6,807 nucleotides of DNA from CAYMUN01 sp964440265 (GCA_964440265.1 CAYTRU010000057.1:1-6807), one strand, 5' to 3'; positions 1-6,565 are shown, counted from the stretch's first letter. Notes: a model not told the origin generated them from the sequence alone. Numbers and translations: made by a program.

Positions 1-142
1 AAGGGGCCTTCAAGGAAGGCATGGTACCACATCTGTTACCCCCAGTCTAGCTCCCAACAAAAACATAAGCAAATCGATAAAATTTTGATACACTGGGATT
101 GTAGAATAATTATTACCTATTATGCGTATTCAACTATTGGTT

Positions 143-175
143 TTGTCAGCTGCCCAACCCGCAAAGTTATATACT
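143..175 (+). promoter_or_regulatory. Probable promoter of the histidine kinase gene, abutting its ATG
   Basis: A -35-like TTGTCA lies at 143-148 and a -10-like TATATACT at 168-175, only 5-7 bases before the ATG at 181. Reading the -10 as TATATA (168-173) gives a 19-base spacer; reading it as TATACT (170-175) gives 21, so the spacing is longer than ideal. Either reading puts the transcript start at about the ATG, implying a leaderless mRNA, and no Shine-Dalgarno sequence is present. A second, weaker pair (TTGATA 85-90 and AATTAT 108-113, 17-base spacer) could give a leader of about 60 bases. Confidence 0.5.
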
Positions 176-180
176 AGCCT

Positions 181-1446
181 ATGAAGTTATTTGGTGGGCT
201 CCACAAAGACGGTAGGCGAAATTCAGCCATGCTACCGGCTAATCTACGGGATGAGACACTGAAATTTAAAGTTATCATTGACAGCATCGAGGACGGTGTC
301 ATCCTCATCGATAATCAGCAAGTTATCCAGCTCATTAACCCCGGTGCTAGTGCAATTTGTGCCTGGCCAGTCGATGAAGCCACTGGTCTAGACGTGCACT
401 CCGTCATCAAACTCGTCAACGAAAAAGGCGAGCCCTACAGCGAAGCAGAAAACCCTTTCCATCAGATCTTTGTGGCTGGTCAAAGCTTGCGCGGTAAAAA
501 CACCTTTCTAGTCACTCGCAACCAAGAACAAATTCCTATTAGCCTTAATGTTTCACCCCTCGTAGACAGCAATAAAGTGGTCACGGCGGCAGTTGCCGTC
601 CTGAACAACATTAGTCGCGAGCGAGCTGAGGAACGCCAGCGAGCCGATTTCATCAGTACTGCCAGCCATGAGATGCGTACTCCCGTCGCGGCTATTGAAG
701 GCTATCTAGCTCTATCGCTCAATGACAAAGTCGCTACCATCGATAACCGAGCTCGTAGCTACCTGGAAAAGGCCCACAGCTCTACCCAGCACCTCGGCAA
801 GCTATTCCAAGATTTACTGACTAGTGCCAAGGCCGAAGACGGCCGATTGACTAGCCATCCAACCGTCATAGAGCTGGGCGACTTTTTAGAGCGCCTCATC
901 AGCGATTTACGCTTAGTAGCTGAGAAGAAGGGTCTCTTTGTCGACTTTACAACCGGCTTGAACAGCACTATTAATGCGACGAAAAATCAAGCGGGCGAAC
1001 ATGTGTTACGGCCCCTGTTCTACATCTATGCCGACCCCGACCGCTTCCGCGAAGTCATTACCAATCTATTTGATAATGCAGTCAAATATACCCCCTCGGG
1101 GAAAATTACCATTGGACTCACCGGGAACGCCCAAGTCGTCCAATGCTCCGTGAAAGATACCGGTCCGGGTATTCCCCCCGAGGATTTGCCACACCTTTTC
1201 CAGAAATTTTACCGCGTCGACAGCTCCGCTACGCGTACGATTGGCGGCACAGGACTTGGTCTGTTTATCTGCCGAAAAATCATTGAGCTATACAATGGAC
1301 GGATGTGGGCAGAAAGCGAGTACGGCCAGGGCAGCAACTTTTATATCAATTTACCCCGCCTGAGCACCGAAAAAGCGACTGAGTTACAAGCAGCCGGTGC
1401 GAGCGCCAGCAATCTAGGCCCCATTAACGCAGGGACATCATCATGA
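181..1446 (+). CDS. PAS-domain sensor histidine kinase, predicted soluble
   Basis: This 421-residue protein is a sensor histidine kinase, which autophosphorylates on histidine and passes the phosphate to a receiver domain. A PAS-like sensor domain spans about residues 27-147. The HisKA dimerisation domain follows, with the H-box SHEMRTP and phospho-acceptor His163. The HATPase domain (about 285-393) shows the N-box (D298, N299), the G1 box DTGPGIP starting at D326, an F-box-like region (LFQKFYR) and the G2 box GGTGLGL at 355-361. All catalytic boxes look intact. I see no signal peptide or membrane segment, so it should sense a cytoplasmic signal or a partner protein. The last 25 or so residues are an Ala/Ser/Gly-rich tail. 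The start at 181 is favoured because a -10 box ends 5 bases before it; the next in-frame ATG (229) is possible but less well placed. The partner is almost certainly the response regulator that begins 54 bases downstream. The signal cannot be told from the sequence. Confidence 0.93.
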   Translation: MKLFGGLHKDGRRNSAMLPANLRDETLKFKVIIDSIEDGVILIDNQQVIQLINPGASAICAWPVDEATGLDVHSVIKLVNEKGEPYSEAENPFHQIFVAGQSLRGKNTFLVTRNQEQIPISLNVSPLVDSNKVVTAAVAVLNNISRERAEERQRADFISTASHEMRTPVAAIEGYLALSLNDKVATIDNRARSYLEKAHSSTQHLGKLFQDLLTSAKAEDGRLTSHPTVIELGDFLERLISDLRLVAEKKGLFVDFTTGLNSTINATKNQAGEHVLRPLFYIYADPDRFREVITNLFDNAVKYTPSGKITIGLTGNAQVVQCSVKDTGPGIPPEDLPHLFQKFYRVDSSATRTIGGTGLGLFICRKIIELYNGRMWAESEYGQGSNFYINLPRLSTEKATELQAAGASASNLGPINAGTSS

Positions 1447-1452
1447 TACAAT
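1424..1452 (+). promoter_or_regulatory. Possible internal promoter for the response regulator gene
   Basis: An extended -10, TGATACAAT, lies at 1444-1452 (TG, one base, then TACAAT at 1447-1452). A 4-of-6 match to the -35 box, TTAACG, lies at 1424-1429 with a 17-base spacer. The TG of the extended element is part of the TGA stop codon of the upstream kinase. Transcription would begin near 1459, giving a leader of about 40 bases that contains a weak Shine-Dalgarno-like AGAAGGG (1484-1489 core), rather far (11 bases) from the ATG at 1501. Such a promoter would let the regulator be made in excess of the kinase. Confidence 0.4.
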
Positions 1453-1500
1453 GGAGACAAATATAACCACTAACGAAATGGTAGAAGGGCACTTACCTGT

Positions 1501-3009
1501 ATGGCAAAATTGCTACTAGTCGAAGACGACAATAACCTCCGTGAAATTTACGAGGCTCGCTTGCAGGCCGAAGGGTACACTATTGTATGCGCGAACGACG
1601 GTGAGGATGCCCTAGTCATAGCCAAAGCCGAGAAACCGGATCTCATCATTTCAGATGTCATGATGCCCAAAATCAGTGGATTCGAAATGCTCGACATCCT
1701 GCGCAATACCGAAGAACTCAAAAACGTCAAAGTCATTATGCTGACAGCCCTAGGCCAGAGTGATGATCAACGCTTGGCCGATCGTCTGGGCGCCGACCGT
1801 TATATGGTTAAATCTCAAGTAACCCTGGAAGATATCGTGAAGGTCACACATCAACTACTCCAGGATGAAGAGCCAGTTGTCGAACCGACGGCGGCCCCGG
1901 AGTCTGCTCCTCCACCAGTCAACGACACCACTCCGACACCAGAGCCAGCAGAGGAGTCGGTGACCGTGTCTACAGAAGAACCGGCGGCCACCACCGAAAC
2001 GCCAGCTACAGTTACCCCTGGACCTGCGGAGTCGGTAATTGCCGAGTCACCAGTTGCTGCAGCACCAGAAACGCCTACAGCCCCCACCTCACCAGCAAGC
2101 GCCGCCGGGGAAGTTACGGCCGAGCCAGCGCAGCCAGCAGCGATAGCTGAACCTCCCAGCCCGCCAGAATCACCTGAGACAACTGCACCCAGCGCACCAG
2201 CTTTGCCTCAGTCTACTACCTCTCGTGATGGAGCTATCTCCACAGCCCAAGAAGAAGCAGACGTCAAAACCCAGATTGAAGACTTTGTAGCCGGAGCTAT
2301 CCCCGGATCGGCAACGCCGTCGACCGATGAAACACACATATCAGATGGTGAGGTTCACGTGCCACCCCAAAACAATGCTGCCCTTGCTAGTACTGAGCCC
2401 GTCCAAAGCACCACAGCTAGCAGCTCTTCGGATGATCCTACTTGGCAATCTTCAGCTAGCAATGACCTACTAGACCCCCTTCCACCAACACCAGTGGTGA
2501 CACCCACTGTCATACCTCCCAGCCTCGATCAAACGCACGGTACCGCGCCTGATTCTACCAATCCCGTTGCAAGCGCACCAGCTACTGCACCGACTAGCGC
2601 AGGGCCAATTGCCCCCAGCACGGTCAGTGACGATGACACCACCACACATAGCGTGCCCATCGCCAATAAAAAGGTTATCAAGCCGCTTGAATTACCGCCC
2701 AAAAAAGATCTGAATACTCTCCTAGCCATGGAAGAAGCAGCTGAAGTGGCCAAACAAACACCGCCACCTGCGGACGTTATTGTGCCCGATGAAACTGAGC
2801 CACCCGCCGTACCGCTTGTTGAAGCACCGACTACGCCACCAATCGACCAAGCAACTCCCGCACCGGTCAGCCCATCGGTCGCGCCCGAGGAACCCTCCGC
2901 CGCTCCCGCTGCTACTGCTCCCGCCATCGGCAGAGTCACGTCTACAGTGGCCCAGACTCCTGCAAATCCGCCCGATAACCCCGTTGACCCCAATAGTATC
3001 GCCCTCTAA
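1501..3009 (+). CDS. Response regulator: receiver domain with a long Pro/Ala/Thr/Ser-rich tail
   Basis: The first 120 or so of 502 residues are a standard CheY-like receiver. The acidic pair D9-D10, phospho-acceptor D52 (in SDVMMP), switch Thr82 (in MLTA) and conserved Lys104 (in VKS) are all present. From about residue 123 to the end the protein is dominated by Pro, Ala, Thr, Ser and Glu and looks intrinsically disordered. I see no helix-turn-helix, GGDEF, EAL or other output domain, so it probably acts by protein contact or as a phosphate acceptor. One stretch, about residues 387-419 (core KKVIKPLELPPKK, then a Leu/Glu/Ala-rich piece), is less repetitive, lysine-rich and probably helical in its second half; it could be a short binding motif. 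The upstream kinase is the likely phosphodonor. ATG 1501 gives the canonical MAKLLLVEDD beginning. The C-rich tail creates several antisense open frames that are not genes. Confidence 0.9.
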   Translation: MAKLLLVEDDNNLREIYEARLQAEGYTIVCANDGEDALVIAKAEKPDLIISDVMMPKISGFEMLDILRNTEELKNVKVIMLTALGQSDDQRLADRLGADRYMVKSQVTLEDIVKVTHQLLQDEEPVVEPTAAPESAPPPVNDTTPTPEPAEESVTVSTEEPAATTETPATVTPGPAESVIAESPVAAAPETPTAPTSPASAAGEVTAEPAQPAAIAEPPSPPESPETTAPSAPALPQSTTSRDGAISTAQEEADVKTQIEDFVAGAIPGSATPSTDETHISDGEVHVPPQNNAALASTEPVQSTTASSSSDDPTWQSSASNDLLDPLPPTPVVTPTVIPPSLDQTHGTAPDSTNPVASAPATAPTSAGPIAPSTVSDDDTTTHSVPIANKKVIKPLELPPKKDLNTLLAMEEAAEVAKQTPPPADVIVPDETEPPAVPLVEAPTTPPIDQATPAPVSPSVAPEEPSAAPAATAPAIGRVTSTVAQTPANPPDNPVDPNSIAL

Positions 3010-3031
3010 TCACCTGGTTCACTTCACTAAG

Positions 3032-3742
3032 ATGCGTATCAATAAATTTGTGGCTGCAGCTACCGGTCTCAGCCGTCGAGCGGCTGATCGTGCTATCGTG
3101 GAAGGACGGGTGACTATCGCGGCTCAAGCAGCTCATCTCGGTGATACAGTTGCCGAAGGTGAGGTGGTCACCCTTGACAAGCAGCCTATTACACCTCCTG
3201 TCAAGACCCAAGCTGTTATGCTTAATAAACCGGTTGGTTACGTTTGTTCGCGTGCAGGGCAGGGTAGCCGTACCATTTATGACTTGTTACCGCCCGAATT
3301 CCACCACCTCAAGCCCGTCGGCCGTCTGGACAAATACTCCTCTGGCCTGCTGCTGCTGACCAACAATGGAGAGCTGGCCAATTACTTAACCCACCCTCGT
3401 TACGCCAAGACCAAGATTTACGAACTCAAACTCGACAAACCCCTGACGCCGACCGACCAAAAAATAATCACCGGCCACGGCGTGTCACTGGAGGATGGTC
3501 TGAGTAAACTGCAGCTTGACCCTCTAGAAGACGAGCTCAGCAAAACCCCGCTGACAGCATCAGACCAGCAAAACCGCACCTGGCGCGTGACCATGCAAGA
3601 AGGCCGTAATCGCCAAATCCGCCGCACCTTCGCCGCGCTCGGCTATCAAGTCACTAGACTCCACCGCACCCACCTCGGCGACTACAAACTTGGCAAACTA
3701 CCGGAAGGACAAATCAGACAAGACATCAGCTACGTTACGTGA
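3032..3742 (+). CDS. S4-domain rRNA pseudouridine synthase, RsuA/RluB/RluE/RluF family
   Basis: This 236-residue enzyme should convert a specific uridine in ribosomal RNA to pseudouridine. An S4 RNA-binding domain occupies about residues 1-48 (RINKFVAAATGLSRRAADR and following). The catalytic domain begins near residue 61 (MLNKPVGYV) and carries the family motif GRLDKYSSGLLLLT with catalytic Asp100. The conserved C-terminal motif EGRNRQIRR is at 190-198. The length is close to that of RsuA (about 230). The S4 domain followed by NKPVGY and GRLD separates it from the RluA and TruA families, but which rRNA position it modifies cannot be decided; the motifs look somewhat more RluB-like. ATG 3032 is chosen because it starts exactly at the S4 domain. 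The open frame extends upstream to 2780, but that part lies inside the regulator gene and reads as Pro/Leu/Arg noise. There is no clear ribosome site. It starts 22 bases after the regulator gene and probably shares its transcript. Its last 45 bases overlap the minus-strand gene. Confidence 0.92.
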   Translation: MRINKFVAAATGLSRRAADRAIVEGRVTIAAQAAHLGDTVAEGEVVTLDKQPITPPVKTQAVMLNKPVGYVCSRAGQGSRTIYDLLPPEFHHLKPVGRLDKYSSGLLLLTNNGELANYLTHPRYAKTKIYELKLDKPLTPTDQKIITGHGVSLEDGLSKLQLDPLEDELSKTPLTASDQQNRTWRVTMQEGRNRQIRRTFAALGYQVTRLHRTHLGDYKLGKLPEGQIRQDISYVT

Positions 3743-4354
3743 GTATGTACGGCTAAAGGCTACTAGCTCACTTCTTCGCTCTGGGTAACGGCTAGCACAC
3801 CACACAGCTCTACCGGCATAACGAGTTAGAAAGTCAGCAGAAAGATTAACGCCTGCACGATCTAAATAAGCTGCAATATCAACTTCAGTATCGGCTTGAC
3901 CTGCTAGAGAAATTTTTGCAATTTTTTGCACCATATGGAGCCATTCTTCGGCTGCAACTATAGCTACTTCTTGGTGAAATCTCTCTACGAGTCTGGGTTT
4001 GTATAATTCTTTATCAATACCAAAATCAGCTGCCCCTGATTGCCCGACAAACCAGCCGCCGATTTCTGCGCTACGACCTGACTCTGAAATCCCAGAATTC
4101 TTAGCAACAGTACTCGCCGCGCGCACTAAATCAGCTTCATCAATCAACTGTTCAATAGCCTCACATCTACCCAAACCTATATCTACGTCAATGTCACCAT
4201 TCTCAGGCTTTTGAAAGTATGCAAAATGCTCATAAGCCTTTATACCTTGGCCTGATTTAAGCAGCGCTATACCACTAGCAACATGCGCCATAAGCGGGAG
4301 ATGTTCACGCCCAAGTGATTCAGGGTAACATGGCAAGGACTCTGGCTTAGTCAT
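3698..4354 (-). CDS. Hypothetical protein, 218 residues, unrecognised
   Basis: I do not recognise this protein. It is open for 218 codons, has ordinary amino-acid composition, and has no signal peptide or membrane segment, so it is probably cytoplasmic. It looks mainly helical. The segment around residues 122-147 contains H127, E129 and then EEWLH with E136, E137 and H140, a local H/E cluster and E-x-x-H pattern that could be a metal site, though a single such pattern is weak evidence. A second notable stretch is TRYAGRAVWCASRYPERR (178-195). Base composition differs from its neighbours: several 60-base lines inside it count at about 40% G+C by hand, against about 60% in a line of der, so it may have been acquired. 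It diverges from der and converges on the pseudouridine synthase gene, overlapping that gene by 45 bases (3698-3742); no terminator is visible between them. A -35/-10 pair placed so that transcription starts at the ATG supports the chosen start. Confidence 0.72.
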   Translation of the reverse strand: MTKPESLPCYPESLGREHLPLMAHVASGIALLKSGQGIKAYEHFAYFQKPENGDIDVDIGLGRCEAIEQLIDEADLVRAASTVAKNSGISESGRSAEIGGWFVGQSGAADFGIDKELYKPRLVERFHQEVAIVAAEEWLHMVQKIAKISLAGQADTEVDIAAYLDRAGVNLSADFLTRYAGRAVWCASRYPERRSELVAFSRTYSRNVADVLSDLSFR

Positions 4355-4360
4355 GAATAT

Positions 4361-4389
4361 AAAATGTCACAAAATTTGTTACTTGTCAA
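4361..4389 (-). promoter_or_regulatory. Probable promoter of the minus-strand hypothetical gene
   Basis: Read on the minus strand there is a perfect -35 box TTGACA (4389 down to 4384), a 17-base spacer, and an extended -10: TG (4369-4368), one base, then CATTTT (4366-4361). The -10 matches only 3 of 6 consensus bases but keeps the key second A and final T. The expected transcript start falls at about 4354, the first base of the ATG, predicting a leaderless mRNA. A better-looking TATATT (4361-4356) sits 22 bases from the -35 and would start transcription inside the gene, so it is less likely. The -35 is shared, on the opposite strand, with the der promoter. Confidence 0.55.
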
Positions 4390-4411
4390 TAGCTCCGCTC
4401 CCCTGTATACT
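4383..4411 (+). promoter_or_regulatory. Promoter of der-pth, predicted leaderless
   Basis: A -35 box TTGTCA (4383-4388, 5 of 6) and a -10 box TATACT (4406-4411, 5 of 6) are separated by the ideal 17 bases. The -10 ends 7 bases before the ATG at 4419, so transcription should begin at about 4418-4419. The G-rich run AGGGGG (4412-4417) before the ATG resembles a ribosome site but ends only one base from the start, too close to act as one, and would lie outside the transcript. The element therefore also decides the start of der. Confidence 0.72.
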
Positions 4412-4418
4412 AGGGGGA
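4399..4418. repeat. Inverted repeat centred on the der -10 box, possible operator
   Basis: CCCCT (4400-4404) and AGGGG (4412-4416) are perfect complements flanking the 7-base GTATACT that holds the -10 box; a flanking T-G wobble pair (4399, 4417) extends it slightly. Since the predicted transcript starts at about 4418, this dyad would act on DNA, not RNA. It is short and could be chance. Confidence 0.3.
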
Positions 4419-5792
4419 ATGGCAAAGAAATTACCGATTGTGGCGATAGTGGGACGGGCCAACGTGGGGAAGTCCAGCTTGTTCAACACGATTTTGGACC
4501 GGCGCGAGACGATTGTGGCGCGTGAGGCAGGGACCACGCGTGACAGCATTGCAGCCAAGGCGGAGTACCAGGGGCAGCAATTCTGGTTAGTAGATACGGC
4601 TGGCGTCAAAGATCCGGCGGATGAGTTTGAGTTTACTATTCAGGAACAGATTACCCAGGCGGCTGACAGTGCCGACGTCATTTGGGTGCTAGTGGAGGCC
4701 GACGTGCCGATTACCGAGGAAGACCGGCGAGTGGCCAAAATGGCGCTTAGGTCTAAAAAACCCGTTTTTTTGATTATCAACAAGCTGGACAAGGCGAAAG
4801 GGGCCAACCTGAGTGGTTTCGACCGGCTGGGCATCAAGCCCATCCTGCGCACCAGCACGACACAACACCGGGGGATCGAAGAGCTCTTGGACACGTTAAT
4901 AGAACTGATCCCGACGGCCACTGAAGCAGAAGCTGACGACCGTTTGCGCATCGCCATCGTGGGGCGCCCGAATGTTGGTAAGTCTCTGCTATTTAATACC
5001 TTGGGCAAGAAGCAGCAGGCCATCGTGGCCGATCGGGCCGGTACCACCCGCGATGTCAACCACACGGTGGTGAAGTATCAGGGGCGGGAAGTCGAATTCC
5101 TGGACACCGCTGGTATCCGGCGTAGTGGTAAAATTGAGGTCGGCATCGAGAAATTCAGTGTGTTGCGCGCCCTGGCTGCTATCGAGCAAGCCGATGTGGC
5201 CTTCCTACTCATGGATGTCAATGAGCTCAATGTCCAACTGGATCAGAAAATTGCTGGCCTGGTCAAAGACGCCGGCCGCGGCCTAGTGTTGGTGGTCAGC
5301 AAATGGGATGCAGCCGAGGGCAAAGATGCCTATAGCCGCGACACCTTGGCCCCACAAATTGTTCGGACATTTGACTTTGTACCATGGGCACCGTTGATTT
5401 TCACTAGCTCAGTCACCGGCCAGAATGTCACAAAACTGTTTGACCTAGCCGTCGACATCGACGAGCAGCGCCACAAACGCATTGCTACACCCGAGCTTAA
5501 CAAATGGCTACGACAGGCCGTCGATGCTCATCCGCCAGCCGGCCTAAAAAACCGTTCGCCTAAGCTAAATTATATGGTTCAGGAGACCGATAATCCCATC
5601 CCGGCCTTCAAGATCTTTGGCTCTTCCAGTCGCTTTGTCCACTGGAGCTACCGCCGCTACCTGGAGACTCGCCTGCGTAAGGCCTACGGCTACGAAGGCA
5701 CGCCCATCCAACTCTGGTTTATCGAAAAACACGTCACCCATCAACACGGTCGTAGTCCCACCCGTGAGCCGAAAGAAACCCAGGTAACCTAA
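4419..5792 (+). CDS. der: Ribosome biogenesis GTPase Der (EngA)
   Basis: Der is an essential tandem GTPase that assists late assembly of the 50S ribosomal subunit. This 457-residue copy is normal in length. GTPase domain 1 has the P-loop GRANVGKS (12-19), AGTTRD (37-42), DTAG (59-62) and NKLD (121-124). Domain 2 has GRPNVGKS (182-189), AGTTRD (207-212), DTAG (229-232) and SKWD (294-297). The C-terminal KH-like domain (about 353-440) includes the family signature around SYRRYLETRLRKAYGYEGTP (410-429). Departures from consensus are Ala14 for Pro in the first P-loop and, more notably, Ser294 for the guanine-contacting Asn of the usual NKWD in domain 2. The frame stays open upstream to an ATG at 4353, but ATG 4419 is preferred: it gives the standard MAKKLPIVAIVGR beginning, the extra 22 residues do not resemble Der, and the promoter would lie inside the longer version. 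It is followed by pth after 4 bases, almost certainly as one transcript. Confidence 0.97.
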   Translation: MAKKLPIVAIVGRANVGKSSLFNTILDRRETIVAREAGTTRDSIAAKAEYQGQQFWLVDTAGVKDPADEFEFTIQEQITQAADSADVIWVLVEADVPITEEDRRVAKMALRSKKPVFLIINKLDKAKGANLSGFDRLGIKPILRTSTTQHRGIEELLDTLIELIPTATEAEADDRLRIAIVGRPNVGKSLLFNTLGKKQQAIVADRAGTTRDVNHTVVKYQGREVEFLDTAGIRRSGKIEVGIEKFSVLRALAAIEQADVAFLLMDVNELNVQLDQKIAGLVKDAGRGLVLVVSKWDAAEGKDAYSRDTLAPQIVRTFDFVPWAPLIFTSSVTGQNVTKLFDLAVDIDEQRHKRIATPELNKWLRQAVDAHPPAGLKNRSPKLNYMVQETDNPIPAFKIFGSSSRFVHWSYRRYLETRLRKAYGYEGTPIQLWFIEKHVTHQHGRSPTREPKETQVT

Positions 5793-5796
5793 AGCA

Positions 5797-6438
5797 ATGT
5801 CTTGGCTAGCCCAACGCCCCCAAACGAGTGATCCCGTGAATTATTTCACGGTGGGATTAAATAAGACAACGCTATTGGTAGGCTTAGGCAATCCGGGCAA
5901 AGCATACGAGGGCACGCGGCATAATATCGGCTTCCTGTGCCTCGACGAGTTCATCGACAAGACTGATGAAATGGAGCCGTGGATCGTCAAAAAAGACCTA
6001 AAATGTTCGCTGTCTAGCGGTCGACTCGGTGACCGGCGGGTGATTGCCATTAAGCCAACGACCTTCATGAATCTCAGTGGTGAGGCCGTTCAGGCGGTGA
6101 TACAATTTTATAAAATCCATCCGGACAATGTAGCTGTCATCCACGATGAACTCGACATTGATTTCGGTCAGATCCGCTTGCGCATTGGCGGATCTTCCGC
6201 AGGGCACAATGGTATCAAATCGATCACGGCCGCCATCGGCGAAACCTACGGCCGCCTGCGCATTGGCGTCGGCCCCAAAACGCCGACTAGAATCAAGGCC
6301 GAAGACTTCGTCCTCCAGAAATTTTCCGCCGCCGAACAAGAACAACTTCCCAATCTTACACGTGAAGTCCAGTCCATTCTCAGTGAATACCTCTACGGCT
6401 CAGACTTCCCCCACGATACCCGGAGCTTCCTCGTTTAG
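5797..6438 (+). CDS. pth: Peptidyl-tRNA hydrolase
   Basis: Pth cleaves the ester bond of peptidyl-tRNAs that drop off the ribosome, freeing the tRNA. The motif GLGNPG (29-34) is followed by TRHNIG. By comparison with the E. coli enzyme, Asn32, catalytic His42, Asp117 (in IHDELD) and Asn138 (in GHNG) match N10, H20, D93 and N114, and FMNLSG (90-95) is intact, so the enzyme should be active. At 213 residues it is longer than the usual 185-195, because about 22 residues precede the normal beginning of the family. The ATG at 5797, 4 bases after der, allows translational coupling and is the only nearby ATG. GTG codons at 5836 and 5851 would give 200 and 195 residues, closer to family length, so the start is uncertain. 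There is no clear ribosome site at any of these. A hairpin terminator lies about 80 bases after the stop. Confidence 0.95.
   Translation: MSWLAQRPQTSDPVNYFTVGLNKTTLLVGLGNPGKAYEGTRHNIGFLCLDEFIDKTDEMEPWIVKKDLKCSLSSGRLGDRRVIAIKPTTFMNLSGEAVQAVIQFYKIHPDNVAVIHDELDIDFGQIRLRIGGSSAGHNGIKSITAAIGETYGRLRIGVGPKTPTRIKAEDFVLQKFSAAEQEQLPNLTREVQSILSEYLYGSDFPHDTRSFLV
5834..5851 (+). repeat. Inverted repeat in the 5' part of pth
   Basis: CCGTGAA (5834-5840) and TTCACGG (5845-5851) are perfect complements separated by TTAT, giving a possible 7-base-pair hairpin in the mRNA. It falls in the atypical N-terminal extension of Pth and includes the GTG at 5836 and the first base of the GTG at 5851. It may influence translation of pth or be chance. 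Confidence 0.4.
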
Positions 6439-6519
6439 GCCTAGTCCTCCAGAAACCGTCCCGACCTATACGTTGCGATCGGTACACCATCTTTGTCTCT
6501 TACTAGGATTTTGTCAACT

Positions 6520-6565
6520 AAAAAAGGCCAACGAGAGGGGGTGGGCACCGCTCGTTGACCTTTTT
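6520..6565. terminator. Rho-independent terminator after pth, bidirectional in form
   Basis: CAACGAG (6529-6535) pairs with CTCGTTG (6551-6557). After one C-A mismatch (6528, 6558) the stem continues with GG/CC (6526-6527, 6559-6560). A run of six A (6520-6525) precedes it and five T (6561-6565) follow, so the element can stop transcription from either side. The 15-base loop (6536-6550) may fold further by GGT/ACC. It ends the der-pth transcript. The 81 bases between the pth stop and the A-run hold nothing else I can support. Confidence 0.85.

Noticed and set aside
1..50. Possible C-terminal end of an upstream gene, frame 3, reading GAFKEGMVPHLLPPV then TAG at 48-50
   Set aside because: Only 15 codons are visible and nothing identifies a family; another frame is open even longer (to a TAG at 175-177) and looks non-coding. 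A small GCCTTC/GAAGGC hairpin at 6-20 is also present but has no T-run.
1851..2993. Antisense open frames opposite the regulator tail (1851-2087 and 2529-2993)
   Set aside because: Their Gly/Ala/Val/Ser-rich translations are the mirror of the Pro/Ala/Thr coding strand, with no motif or start signal.
2780..3031. In-frame upstream extension of the pseudouridine synthase
   Set aside because: It lies inside the regulator gene in another frame and reads as Pro/Leu/His/Arg-rich noise; the S4 domain begins exactly at the ATG at 3032.
4353..4418. Longer version of Der beginning at 4353
   Set aside because: The added 22 residues do not resemble Der, and the der promoter with ideal 17-base spacing lies within this stretch.
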